From positions 1,116,001 to 1,180,000 of the forward strand of contig JAVLRN010000003.1 of assembly GCA_032821775.1 (NCBI GenBank): a stretch of 64,000 nt of DNA, in the 5' to 3' direction. Shown one piece after another: positions 46,019 to 58,152 of the stretch. A program made the position numbers and the translations under genes. This stretch comes from Sanguinoderma infundibulare (lineage: Eukaryota > Basidiomycota > Agaricomycetes > Polyporales > Polyporaceae). The notes below the pieces were generated by a model that worked only from the letters and a program-made list of their open reading frames with translations, was not told the DNA's origin and searched no databases. Position 1 is the stretch's first letter; every line of letters starts with the position of its first letter.

Positions 46019-47681
46019 ATGGTCACTACTACTACCAAACTCGGCGGCACGGCGGCAGACGTCGCGGTGGCCAAAGTTGCGGTGAGTCTCCTCTGCAGAG
46101 TATCGGACACAACCGCTGATTCGCAATGCTGGCATAGCATGGACTTATGACCATGACGTGCGTCTCTTTATCGGCGTGGTTGTCATGAACTATGTTTATG
46201 AAGCATTTCCGCTGTTACTGCAGGAACGCTACGCAAGTTCCGGACGAACAAGCCTTTGAATCCATCAAGAGTGGTGTCGATGCTCTTCCTGCCGGGGTCA
46301 AGATGATGTTGAATTCTGGTACGCTCACCTTGTCCTCTGTTTGTCCCATGCAGCTGATAACATTCATTGCAAGCCGAATTCTATGGTCAAGGATGGTCGA
46401 CTGGCAACCTTGAGCTTTTGGCACGTTTCTTTGAGAAGTACCCGGAATACGCAGACAAGACCTTCCTCTCCGTCAAGGTGAGGCGGCTCGCACGAGACTT
46501 GACATCTATTCCTCGACTCTTGACCATTTCCCGCAGGGAGGGTCCACAGGGCACCACAAGATAAGCGGAAAGTGCGCAGTCTCAGTTTCAGTTCAATTCT
46601 TTGACAGAGAGATCTGATTTGGGGGCATGCAGGGCGGACGACCTTCGCAGAAGTGTCGACAGGTCGCTCGCTGCGCTGCGGGGCACCAAGAAGATCGACA
46701 TGTTCGTCCCCGCGCGAGTCGACCCTGAAGTGCCCATCGAGGACACGGTGCGCTATCTCGTCGAGCTGCTTCGGGAGGGCAAGTTCGACCACATCGGACT
46801 CTCCGAGTGCAGTGCGCAGACCCTGCGCCGCGCCCATGCGGTAAGAATTCTCATGGCCTCCGTTGCTGGTCGATGCTGACTCTAATGGCAGATCTATCCC
46901 ATCTCCGTAGTCGAGATCGAAGTCAGTGTGATGTCGTACGAAGAGGAGACTAAGAAAGGCGAGCCTTCGGTTCTGTCGTGAGTCAATGCCAGTGGGCTGA
47001 TTGATCCACAGTTCTCGCCGCCTCTGCGGAACTCGACGTCGCCGTCGCCGGTTACTCGTACGCCTACGTCTCATCTGCCGTTTGGAATGCGGTCGACTGA
47101 CTTCTGGCTTACACCATCAGTCCTCTAGGGCACGGTCTTACCACTGGCCAGATCAAGAGCCTGGACGATATGCCCGGTATGTAGACGTCACCGTCATCGC
47201 CTCTTTTTGTAACTCAACATTCGTCCGGCATCAGCGGACAGCTGGACGCGCAACCTGACCCGGTTTAAGGAGGAGGTACGCAGTTCAATGACGATCACCT
47301 TGAGCATCTCATTGACGTCCGATGTTAGAACTTACAGTACAACCTGCGCCTCGTCGACGCTATCGTGACCATGGCCTCCAAGAAGGACTGCACGCCCGCC
47401 CAGCTGAGCATCGCGTGGGTCGGCGCCCTTGGCGAGAAGGTCATTCCCCTCCCCGGATCCTCGTGCGTCACACATCGTTTGCTTCGCTTTGTCCGCGGAC
47501 AGGCCCACTGACTTGCATGTGGGGGTACAGGCGGAAGGAGCGGACGCTCGAGAACCTCTACGGAGGTGACGTCGTGCTTTCCCAACAGGATATGGACGAG
47601 ATCGCCCGGATCCTTGAGACTAATCCTGTGAAGGGCGACCGCTACTTTGGGTCTGCGGTAGATCTGAGACTGTGGGGTTGA
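46019..47681 (+). CDS. aldo/keto reductase, pyridoxal-reductase-like
   Basis: NADPH-dependent reductase with a TIM-barrel fold, closest by eye to fungal pyridoxal reductases. Twelve exons give 339 aa: 46019-46081, 46138-46157, 46224-46318, 46374-46477, 46537-46571, 46633-46840, 46892-46958, 47012-47057, 47121-47176, 47235-47275, 47329-47462, 47531-47681. Motifs: [33 protein letters not shown] (catalytic Tyr), LFLSVKG-like [101 protein letters not shown]. The usual catalytic His position is VPARVDP, as in this subfamily. Exon 2 is 20 nt. The intron 46959-47011 begins GCGAGC, a likely GC-AG intron. Confidence 0.9.
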
Positions 47682-48153
47682 AACAACATGTAACTCGGTT
47701 GAGAAGATATGTACAGCGCCATGCGATGTAATTTGACAAGACCCGGAGTTGAAACGCTGCCGGAGGTCGGGCACTTTGGCGGGCGAGTCTGCCAGAGTAT
47801 GGTTCCTGCGTCCTGCCGGTACTTGTCGCTCGCGCAAATTGTATTTCGAAAGGACAGGCTAAATATTTGCGAGAACGAGATATGCGCTGGAGTGCGCATA
47901 TCTCGTTACCGATGCCTGAGATCATCGGAGTATCATGGGGCGCGTCCGACGCCAGCCCAGAGTGCGGATTGGTGCGACAAAGTGCATTTTGCCACTGTGA
48001 AGGCCGTGGCTGCCTCCACCAGTCACGCGGGGTGCACATCTGGTGCTGGTGGACTCGCATGCGCTCGGGGCGCGACTCGCGAGGTGCGTCTTGCCTAATT
48101 AAATTGAAAGACACCTGCGGCAAAAGACTTGGGGATAGTCCATCTCTCTCCAA
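47682..48153. other. intergenic region
   Basis: Nothing supportable. A T-run on the minus strand (CTTTT, about 48,124-48,129) lies some 28 bases past the tRNA-Pro 3' end and may end its transcription. A small hairpin-capable sequence, ATATGCGCTGGAGTGCGCATAT, spans about 47,879-47,901. Confidence 0.35.
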
Positions 48154-48237
48154 GGGCCTGGCCGGGAATTGAACCCGGGACCTCCTCCACACGCTCATGA
48201 GCCCTAAGAAGGAATCATACTACTAGACCACCAGGCC
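48154..48237 (-). tRNA. tRNA-Pro(AGG) with a 12-nt intron
   Basis: The acceptor stem GGCCTGG pairs with CCAGGCC. The D arm contains GTCTAGTAGTATG, the anticodon stem is CCTTC/GGAGG, and the T arm is CCCGG-GTTCAAT-TCCCGG-like. The loop TTAGGG gives anticodon AGG (bases 48203-48205), then a 12-nt intron at the canonical place after position 37 (48190-48201). Without the intron the RNA is 72 nt. Confidence 0.93.
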
Positions 48238-49635
48238 GTGAAGAAAGGCGCAGCCAGTCTGAAATCATTGGATGGGGTGCAGGCATCCGAATATGGTAAT
48301 TCAGACGCCCCAAGATGCGGCATCAATACGCGGCGCAGCATTGTGCTGGGCGTCAACTTGTGTTTCACATGAGTGCCGCAAAAACCCTACTTGGCAACAT
48401 ATGCATGACCTTTCACTGTGTATTCCGGTTTTCACCGCTGTGCTAGGGTTGTATGGTAGTCGGTGACCTGTCTGAGTGTACCCAGGCGTAAGTACTAGCG
48501 ACTTGAGTATCAAAAGGGTGACCGCGTCGAACAGCTGGAAAGCGCTATCGGACCGGTCATCAACGGGTACAGTCTTGAGCTTGAGGATGGGGATGGTTAC
48601 ATATAAAGTAGTGATCCAGCTCTTTTCCTTCCAATGGACAGACGAGAGCTGACTCGTTCTGGCCACGACACAGCGGCGGCACTGTCCTATATCACCGCAA
48701 CCATGACCTTCATCTAGGTCGGGAATTGAAGACGAGCGACATACGAGGTTGCCCTGGGACGAAAAAGGAGCGGTGGCTGACGCAGAGCCCGTCAGCCGAG
48801 CACAAACCCTCAATCCGCAACAAGGAGTGATAGTCAACAACGCACCAATTCCAATGGTTTTTGGAAACCATGGTTGCCGAGATAGGCACGACCAATTGAA
48901 CATGCGTGAGCACTAAGTTAGTCTTCTTGACGTCCAGTTCTTGGTGTTGTACCCCGAAGCAAGCAGCGTAGAGGATTGTCCTGGAAAGATCTGTCGGGCT
49001 GGATAAACATCCGCAGGAGCAGTATTATGCAGCGGGAGACGGTTTGCTGGCCGGTAAGCCTGAAGGGCAGCGAGAAGTTGTCGAGAGTTGTGATGGATGG
49101 GATCCCGTGCCTTTAAGATCGGGTCGCTCACCCATCCATCCCCCGTTTGACGAGATCGTACCCACTGGGAGAGATCCGTATTGTTTGCAAGTCATACGGC
49201 GACGTTCCATCCTGGCTCCAACTAGCGTAGAGCAGGGTGAGATGCGTTGCTCGTCAAGGTCTCAGGGGCGCTTACGATAATTGGTGTGTATGCATCGCGC
49301 TTAATATCTCCTTCGATTGGCTCCTTGTGCTTCTGCGCTCGCCGCCCATTGCGACTTCTTAATATCTTATTGATCATGACAGTCTCGTTCAATATTCTGA
49401 TTCTCCTGTATCGAACTTGGGGACCTATGTACAGTGCACCGCTTCAGCATCGGTGCACCGTATTTCTGCAAGATGCTGGGTGGGAGGCGAGGCGATCCAA
49501 ACAGGGGCGTCGCGCAAGACTCCTTTCGGTTTGTTGGTCTGGAGGTATATGAAGACTCGGTTCTCAGCCTGTCCTTTTCCCCATACGAGTGCTCGACCTC
49601 GCGTCTTCACATTCCTTTTGTCTCGTAATCAGCGC
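48238..49635. other. 1.4-kb stretch without a supportable gene
   Basis: A 200-codon minus-strand frame at 48301-48903 has no motif and no consistent splicing. I see no repeats. Confidence 0.35.
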
Positions 49636-50163
49636 ATGCCGCACTGCGTCGATCCGCCCTACCCTTCGTTTACGTACGTCGCCACCAAGATGTTCGCGCC
49701 ATTCACGACGCCATCGTCTGATCCATCTCGACATCCGTCCAGCAGAAAGGACGTCTACGCCGTGAGTGCACGCGTCGTACATTTGACTGGGTGCCATCTC
49801 TGATGCGATGCTTGACCAACAGCGCTGGCTACGCTACGCCGCAGATCTCGACCCCATCAAGGAAGAACCTGAGGTCGTCATGATAGTAAGTCAGAATCGT
49901 TTGGACACCATTTGCTCATCGCCAGTGATGCTGATTCGATTCCTTTTCCGCTGGCAGCGCCCTCTGAGGTTCCGCCATGACGTTGATATACTAGCGCCGG
50001 GCGGCCTTCCCGACGTCGATGATGTCGCGGAAACGAAGCTGCGTACGAAGCTAGGGGCCATGTTGACGGTGCGTTCAGCTATGCAATGTTTCGTTCAGAC
50101 CGACTGAGATGTGTGCAGGATGTACTGTCAGTATTACGGCGCAAGTATCATGCCATGCTCTAG
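49636..50163 (+). CDS. unknown 114-aa protein
   Basis: I do not recognise this protein. Four exons (49636-49761, 49823-49885, 49958-50068, 50119-50163) are each a multiple of three, with clean GT-AG introns of 50-72 nt. The peptide begins MPHCVDPPYPSFTYVATKMF, continues through RWLRYAADLDPIKEEPEVVM and ILAPGGLPDVDDVAETKLRT, and ends LRRKYHAML. It has no signal peptide or membrane segment. A later in-frame ATG at 49690 could also be the start. Evidence for a real gene is the regular splicing only. Convergent with the isochorismatase-family gene. Confidence 0.6.
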
Positions 50164-50436
50164 CGATGTCGCTATATGCGCCGAACGAAACTCTGATCAT
50201 TGATATGTAGCATTTGATTATCTTTTCTACAGTACCGTGCATTCTCTATTTATGTTGTCTTTGTATAACTTAGTAGACAGTTCCTCATTTACCCTGTCTG
50301 TGGCGTTGAGCTTCCTAACGTCATGTTCCTCCTACTGTCCTTTCCTTGAGGTACCTCATAATAGCGTGTTACCATATGCCACGGTTGATCTAAATCGGTC
50401 ACTAAAGTCTTCTCATGATGACCTATTGATACATGA

Positions 50437-51545
50437 TCAGAGTCTGCTGCCCGGTGGAAGCAGCGCCTCCAGCGCCTTCTGCCGATTCTCAGATTCTTCC
50501 TTGATAATCTTCGCAAAATACTTGAAATTAGGCTTGCTGGCATCAGCTGCGAAGTCGTTCCGACAGAGGCGATCAGACTGGCAACCAGAAGAGCATCACG
50601 GACAGGTGTCATGAGCGGACCTTGCAATTCGTAAACGGCGCTCTCGCTGGTGGTGATCTGCGCGCCGGCCTGGCGCATGCGGGCAAGGGCGATGGGGACC
50701 TCTTCTGAACGGGAGCTGGAGACGCCGTCGGCGAGGACGTGCACGTCGTAGCCGAGCTGGAGGAGGTCGAGCGTGGTCTGGAGGATGCAGATGTGCGACT
50801 GTGCGCGTTCATCGAATTCGCGAATCATCAGTGTTTTGCTTGTGTGGCATATGTCACGCAAACCGTGATTGGTCCGAGCAGCGCACCTCGATGCCGAAGA
50901 GGACGATCGATTTGAAGTCGTGCTTCTTGAGGAGCGCGGTCACGGGCGGTATCGCCATGGAGAACGCGGTCTTGTCATGCGCGCCGAGGAAGAGGTCGCC
51001 GAGGGGGGCGGTGTCGAGCTCGGGCACGGTGGATCCCAGTGCTGCACGCAGATGTATGTCGTGGAGAGAAGGGATGAAGCATGCGGGCGACGGGATGGGT
51101 CCGAGATCAGCCAGACGTCGCGTTTCCTGGGCGGAAGCATATGATAGACGCACCGCGAGGGTTCTGTTCCGTGATTACGACGGGGACCTCCAAGACCTGT
51201 CAGAGGAGAATACTCAGGACGTCAACACTATTTTATCACCATTCAGCGGAGATAGGGAGGAACAGTTTGATGAACGGGGAACCGAGTGGCCGATCAATGT
51301 TTAATTTCCAAGAACTGTGCTGTGTGAAAGACAAAAAGCAACAGACCTTTGCAAGCTTGAGCATCCTGCTGCTCGTTGCGACGACATGGTCGAAGCCGTG
51401 GATGAGCGTTCCTGGTTCCGAGGGAGGGTCGCTGGAAGGGTGAGATGGGGCGAAGGGCGGAGCGCGGGAACGTACGGAAGCGGGTCTGTATGTCGCAGAC
51501 GAAGAAGACAGTGCGCCCTGGTATCAATCTTGTCACCGCAGCCAT
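50437..51545 (-). CDS. isochorismatase-family cysteine hydrolase
   Basis: Small alpha/beta hydrolase related to ISOC1/2 and nicotinamidase-like enzymes; the substrate is unknown. Six exons (51545-51476, 51411-51347, 51196-51154, 51041-50887, 50798-50621, 50546-50437) give 206 aa. The triad is visible: Asp in FFVCDIQTRFR, Lys in GAHDKTAFSM, and Cys in ESHICILQTTLDLLQLGYDV. Other family segments are VPVVITEQNP, GSTVPELD, FKSIVLFGIE and VLADGVSSSRSEEVPIALAR. No signal peptide, so probably cytosolic or mitochondrial. Assignment to the family is firm. Confidence 0.92.
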
Positions 51546-52087
51546 GGCGAGAGTCGACGGATGTCTGTGGCGGGAAATCGCGTCGGCGTCCGAGAGCCTC
51601 GAGGCACGGCTTGGTATCCAGGTAATTATTCGGCCCGTGTCCTGCCGAGGTCCCGCCCGGGGATGGTGTTGGTGCACGGGCGGAAAGAGCTGCAAGGGGT
51701 CGAGCAGCGGGGCAACAGGGCTCGGAGGACGTTATAAGTATTCGACGGGGCGTTGTCGACCTGTTTCACGTCCACTGCCAGGGCCAGGGGACGGGACGGA
51801 AGGACGACGGACGAATGGCCGGACGCGATTGCCGAGCCGCCGAGGACGAGGGTGCCACGTGCGGGCCATTAAGGACAGGCGGGCGGGGATCGCCGGGGGA
51901 CTGGGGGCAAGAAAACGAACGGGGGCCGGAGTCGGGCTCAGGTTTGGTCTGCCATCTCATCCTCCCCCGGGTCCCCTCGCCCTCCTGCCTGGCCTGTGCC
52001 GTGGTCCCGCCCTTCCTTTGGTCTCCCACTATCCGTCACGGAACTGTCTCTCGTTTTGTACCATCAAAAAACCCATACATTGTTACC
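51546..52087. other. promoter region between divergent genes
   Basis: No gene seen. This 542-bp interval separates two divergent start codons. A pyrimidine-rich tract at about 51,955-52,050 just precedes the plus-strand start. Confidence 0.4.
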
Positions 52088-55000
52088 ATGGACCACGACT
52101 CTCATTTTCAGGACGGCGTCGACGCCGAGCGTTCGAGGGTGCGTTGTCCGCCGTTTAGAGCATGTTTCCTCTGCCCGCATCGCCGAGTCTTTTAACCATC
52201 TGCTGCGCACCACGTCTCCACCGCTTTACGAGAGCCAGCGGCTCAATCCCCTCGCTAATCCCGCTTCTTCCTTCGTGTGATGTGCATGCACACATCGCTT
52301 CGCCTTGATTATACGTCGGACAGCGAACATGCTCTTGCCCTTGTTCTTGTCCCCTCCTCATCGCACTCAAACTGACCTCTCTCGTCTCTCAGATGAACTC
52401 TTTTAGTTTTGGCAAACCATTGCCCCCCTCTGGCGCGAATCTCCCATCTCGCCATTCACGGTCCCACTCTCGCAACAGCTCTGTCTCTGTTCCTCTCCCG
52501 CTCCCCACTCCTGCTTCCACCACCTCCATGAACAACTCGCCCCCTCCCTCGCCAACCCGCAACTCCGTCGGTGGCGCCAAGCGTAGCTCTCACCACCGCC
52601 GTCGCTCCTCCGTCTCCACCCGACGGGAGTCTGCTGATTTGATGGGCCTCTCTCTCCCTAGCCTCCCCAAGTCATGCTCAGACGATAACATCAATCTCGG
52701 CGACAAGGACTCGATTCGTAGGCGCGCTCTTTGGGCCTTGGAGGGCAAGGATGTCGCAGGTAGTTACTCTGTGGAGATCCCAGAGCTCGATGCGCCTGAG
52801 CTTCCCAAGCGAAGCTTTGATTTTCGTGCGTACCCCAAACTGTTTCCCACCCGTTCTCTCGTTGACGTAACCCAATCATAGCTTCCAAGCCGTCTTTCCC
52901 TCCAGGCATCGGCGCCGGCTACGGCGGAGGGCTCAACACCCTCATGGGCAGCAAACGCGATTCTCTCAAATTCATGGCGTCTTCCCCTTCGAGCGAAATG
53001 CTCGGTACCCTCGTCGAGGAGGAAGAAGAGGAGGAGGAAGAGGACTTCAAGGAGATTCCTACCAGTCCGACAAAGCACGCTTCGGCTCCAGCCACTGTGC
53101 TCGAGGCATCCCTTGCTCCCGTCCGCCCTCGCCCGGCGAGCTTGAATCTTCGTCCTCTCTCCCTCGTTTCTGTTTCGTCAGAAGCCCCCACGCCCACGCT
53201 GACGCCTAGCCCCCGCCCGGGTCTGAAGTCCTTGACCCTGACTTCGTCTCCACTTAGCGGCAATGTTGTTAACTCTAAGCGGCACTCACTCATCATTTTT
53301 TCGTCGCCAACGCCTACACCAGCCCCGCTCAACCGCCGGCCTCCTCTCAACGTCATGACTGACAACGCCGTGACCGCAGGCTCGTCGCCCAACCGCCGGA
53401 GCAGCATCTCCTACGTGTCGAGCACCGATGGCCAGACAGTTCCTGCCTATGGCCTACCCACACCGGAAATGACCCCTACATCGAGCACTCTCGACAAGCG
53501 TCGTTCAACTTCAGTCTCCAGTACGAGCAGCATGGATTTAGGTCAGGTCAACATGCAGCGTGGCCGCCCCCTCTCCATGAGCGAGCAGCATTTTTTATTT
53601 CAGGCGCACGAGACTCTTGTCCAGCGCATCACAGATCTAGAGCGCGCTCTTGCACGCTCATCTAGGTCGCGCCCAGTCTCGTGCGCCTCTGATGTCTCCT
53701 CAGGGTCATTTGCGCCCTCGGAGCCGTCGGACGAAATGTTGCAGCTTATCGCCGACCTGAAGGCGGAGCGCGACGAACTAAAGAAGGACGTCGACGGTTG
53801 GCGCACGCGCGTCTCCGACCTCCAGCACCAGATCGACATGCATGCCAAGCGTATCGAGGTTGAGCGCCGCGATGCTTGGGTTGCCCGGCAGCGCGTCGGT
53901 CTTCTTGAGGTCGAGAAATCCGCGCTTGAGAGGACTGTTGAGGAGAAGATCGCCCAGGCGGACGACGCTCTGGCCCGCTTGGAGGATGCCAACCGCAGCC
54001 TTTTATCCTCTCAGGATGAGGTCACGCGTCTCAAGGCTGAAGTCGAGCGTATGCGCAACGTTGAAGACGAGTGCGCGCGCCTCCGCGCTGAAGTCCTTCA
54101 AGAGAGGAAGAAGCGGGAAGATATGGAGCGCGACCTCGAGCACGCTGGTCTTCTTGACACCCCGAGGCCCCCTTCCAACGGTATACCCTTGTCCCGGACC
54201 ATGATGCACGCGAAGCGCGGTCTCGGCTTCCGTTCGATCGACTCAGAGAGCTCCTTCACGGACGTCGAGTCAGTCGATGAGGACCACCGTTCGGGACTCA
54301 AGGCTGTCCAGGAGGTCGACGAGGATGACGATGTTGGTACCATTGACGACGATGAAGACGATGACCTGGCACGGTATGAAGACGAGGAGGAGGGCGATGA
54401 GTACGCGTTCCCCACCTCTACGTCGTACGACTCGGTCATGGAGTACTCCCGCGCTACGACTCCCCGTCTCTCGACGGACTCTGCCGACTCGGCTCCCTCG
54501 CTATGTACTAGTCGTTCCCCATCCGTCTCGCCGTCGCCCCTTCCATCTCCGCTCCCGTCTCTGTTGGAGCACGAGCAGGCTCACTCGCGCCATGCCTCCC
54601 TCTCGAAAGCGTGGACGTTCCCGTTGGGCCCTGCTGCTGTGCCTGCTGCTCCGCGCCCGCGGGAGGAGATCGACCATTTCTTTGGGTGCCTGGAGGATGT
54701 CGACAACTCTCCTCCTCTCGACTCGAAGTTGCACTCGGTCGAGAGCAACAAGAACATCTTCGCTCAGGCTCTTGTCGAGTACGACGACGAGTTCCCTCCA
54801 TTCGTCCTTCCTTCGGACGTGGGTGATATTGTTCCTTCGCCCGAGGTGGAGCCGGTACCGCGTTTCCTTGACGTCGTCGTCGAAGAGGAAGAGGAGGAAG
54901 AGGAAGATGAAGAGGAGCAGCATTTGGATGATTCTGACGTTGACGAGGAGTTTGTTGGGGAGGTCGACGAGGGCGGGATCAAGTTCACGTTCAACCCCCC

Positions 55001-55983
55001 GCCCGACTACTTCTTGGATTCCGGGGCCGACACGAGCAACTCTGATCTTTCCATGGCCTCCACGTCCTCCGCGTCATCATCTGCTGATAAGTTTGCCGAC
55101 ATCTTCGAGCTCGTCGACGAAGATGAGGAGGACGTCAGCTTCACGTTCCCTCAGGTGAAGGCCCAGCACCTCCATTCTGGTATTCCTCGTCTACGATCCT
55201 CTTCCCCGTCCATGATTCCACTTCCTGTTTCATCGTCGACCACGCCCCCGAAAATCGCAGCACCAGTCCCTATTCGCCCAACTACGTCGCTATCGTCGTT
55301 CTCGACGCCTCCGCCCAAGCGCTCTGCGACGGCCCCAACGTTCATCCCTCAGCCACGCGGCTCGCCCTCCACTCCATCTAAGGTAGCGTCGTTCATCCCG
55401 CAGCCTCCGCGCGCTTCCTCGAAACCGAGTGCCATCCCCGTCATGACCCCTCCTGCTTCTAGTAGGCTTCCGTATAACCCTCCTTTCTCGAGTATGTGTG
55501 TGTCTAATTCACTCGTGCGTTCTGCTGTTCACAGCCGGCGCGGTTTCTAGGTCACCCTCAATCACGCCCCGTCCCTCTTCCGCGGCTCCGGATATGAACA
55601 CCTCTTATGCCTCTCCGCCGCCGTCCACTCCCGATCCGGTCTCCCCTTCTCTGTCGTCGCTCATGTCGCCCACATTCACTTTGTCGCTCCATACCCTCAC
55701 CAACTTTATAAACGTCCCGTCGATGCTGTGGTCCCCTCGCTCGGCGGACGGGTGGTCTGACTCGACCAGTCCCACTACCCCGTGTGCAGCTGACCCTATG
55801 CGTACCTCTTCGGCGTTCATGAATGCGACTGTGGCGAAGCCCGATCGGACCTACGTCCCCAAGGAGAGGCAGCTTGAGAGGCTGAGGATCCGTATGGAAG
55901 AGGAAAGAAAGCGAGGCCATCCTACAGGTGCCGACCTCGGTGACCAAGTTAAGAAGATGCAATCGGGGTTGTTGGATATTTAA
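52088..55983 (+). CDS. large unknown coiled-coil, acidic and Ser/Pro-rich protein
   Basis: I do not recognise a catalytic domain. Four exons (52088-52138, 52393-52825, 52882-55491, 55535-55983) give 1180 aa. Exon 1 encodes MDHDSHFQDGVDAERSR. A serine-rich basic region follows, then a conserved-looking block (DSIRRRALWALEGKD). A coiled coil runs from about 53,570 to 54,150 (SEQHFLFQAHETLVQRITDL through RLKAEVERMRNVEDECARL). Acidic runs follow (EEEEEEEEEDF earlier, and VVEEEEEEEEDEEEQ later), and the C-terminus is again predicted helical (KERQLERLRIRMEEERKRG). The architecture suggests a cytoskeletal or polarity scaffold, an inference only. Confidence 0.85.
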
Positions 55984-58152
55984 GTTATTGGGTAGGTCGT
56001 CCGTCTGCTCGTTCACAATATCACCTGTCGTTGACTCTCGACGACGTTAGCGCTTCGTTCTACCCCATACCGCCACGTATGCACTCCACGTTGTTTCTCA
56101 TGTCACGGACTCGACTTCGCTTTGTTTCGCTGTGTTCCATATCCCCGTATCCGTATGATGCCCCTCCCCACGGACTGAACGCCCCACTTCGCTGTGTCTC
56201 CCATCTCCCTATTGCGCTCTCCCCCGCACGGACTCCTTTGTACACTCCATGTCCATCTCGCGTACGGCGAAGTGCCCTTCATCCCTGTGTTTCTACCGTC
56301 ACGCTTGCGTTCAGTTCCCTTTCACTGTTATATACGTATAACCCCCAGAGCCTGCGGCTCTTTCGGCCTGTCTATTTCGTCGCTCTACCCGCCCCCCAAC
56401 CCACCCACTGCCCCGCACTCAGCCTTGATGAGCTGTTACTTGTCTGGTCGGGTCGGGTCTAGCGGATGCGCGCGGCACGAGCTGCGGCGGGCCATTGTAT
56501 CATTACCCTCGTTGTTGCCCCGGCATATTTACCCCCTTGTTCCATATACACCCCACCGCACAGTTACATATATGACCCCCACCATCGTCCCCAGTCGATG
56601 AAGTAGCCATACGACGTAGCAGCAGATACAGCAGACACAGATCATCCCATCTCCCGAAGAGCGCTCGAGAGGGCCCTGACGTTAGTGTTTTTACAGGGCT
56701 GTTGACTCGGAGTCGCGATATGCGATCTGCGAATATCTCTCTTACCCCGCTCCCGCTCGGTCGCAGGTGCTGCTGCCGCGACGCCGTCCTATGTACACAC
56801 ACGGTGTGCTGCACGCATGGCTCGATTATGCTCCCCCTCGCTATTCTTCACCTATAATCCTGGTATGCGTCCGATATACGTTTGTGTGAATGTCCTATGG
56901 GTCATTTTCTCCATTTTCATCTCGTGAAGACAAGAGAGTTTGCAGTGTTATCAGTGTCGGCGTGTCGGAGTTGCAGTGCTGGTACATATGCAGTTGTCCA
57001 AGGAAGCTGCGCAGGTGCCAGTGATCTCTGTCAGGGCCGATGGACTGGTTCGCTGGAGATGGCGGCGCGCTGGCCTTGAACTGGGATTGCCGGTGAGTTT
57101 TCGAAAACGAACCAGTGCAAGATATATTGGTTGTCTGACTGGATTGAGTGGCTAAGTTCTGTATTACGCATGTGGAACGATATGTACATGTGCACGGAGC
57201 AGGAGCACTTGAGACAAGGAAATCTGCAAAACTATGCTATCTTCACAAGTCGTTCGGCAAGGTGGGGTTCGGGGCAAGTACATACCGCATGAAACGGCGA
57301 TTGTCTAGGGCATGCGGTATCGCGGTGGGGGTTGCAGAGCAGAGGTGCATAGATGCAGAGTGGAGCCATAGCCACGCTGGCGAAAGCGAGAGAGCGAAAA
57401 AGCCTCGGAGACCGCCCTGCGCGTAGAGGCTTCCGGTCGCGACGAGCAACGTACGGATGTATGGTCGAGGGGGGCCTTCCCCAAATGCTCAGCTTCCCAG
57501 CATCGGAACCGATTTTGGTGAGGTCTCGTTCGTTTCCGTTGCCTTCCCTGCCTCTCCAGGAACGCTGGCGCGACGTGCGCAGCGGCTGATTTATGTAAGT
57601 GAGGGCTTCTTGAAAACTTTTTCTGTGGGCTCGGAACGGCAACTCACTTTCTCGGTCGCAGTCCTCGCTTTCCTCTTGCGAGCCCGGGCGCGTCGGCGGC
57701 GGAGTGAGACGGAGGACGGCTTTAGAAACCGACATGCACTTCATGAGGATGGAGGCGTTGGGTCACGCCGGTTGTATTGAAATTCTTCGCTGCGTGCATT
57801 GCCGATCGTGCCGAGGCCGGGGATGCCGTGTAACCACCCAGATGTCGGATCCGCTCTTTTGACTGGGGCGGACGCCATTGACGGGGTTTCTCCAAGATCT
57901 AGTATCGGTTCATTAGATGGTCGTTATGTACTCAAAGGCCTAAACTATTTGTTTCTGGGAGAGATGGAGAGGGCAAGAATGGGATGTAGCTGCAGAACAT
58001 GTATACACATTTTAGACGCGACGCAGGAAGAAACTGCGGTGTGAAGGGGGCTGAGTGCACAGACTGCACGGTACAAGAGAGAGCGGACACTTGGGATCCC
58101 AAGACAATGACGACAGCATACGACAGCACGACAACACAACACAGCACGACAC
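55984..58152. other. 2.2-kb stretch with only doubtful coding signs
   Basis: The first part is pyrimidine-rich and probably includes the 3' untranslated region of the coiled-coil gene. On the minus strand a peptide from 57744 (MKCMSVSKAVLRLTPPPTRP onward) runs into a GTGAGT donor and could be a first exon, but no downstream exon is convincing. On the plus strand a short frame at 56,985-57,091 also ends in a GTGAGT donor. Neither is called. Confidence 0.3.

Noticed and set aside
57450..57744. Possible first exon on the minus strand
   Set aside because: Ends at a good donor, but none of the downstream reading frames is convincing.
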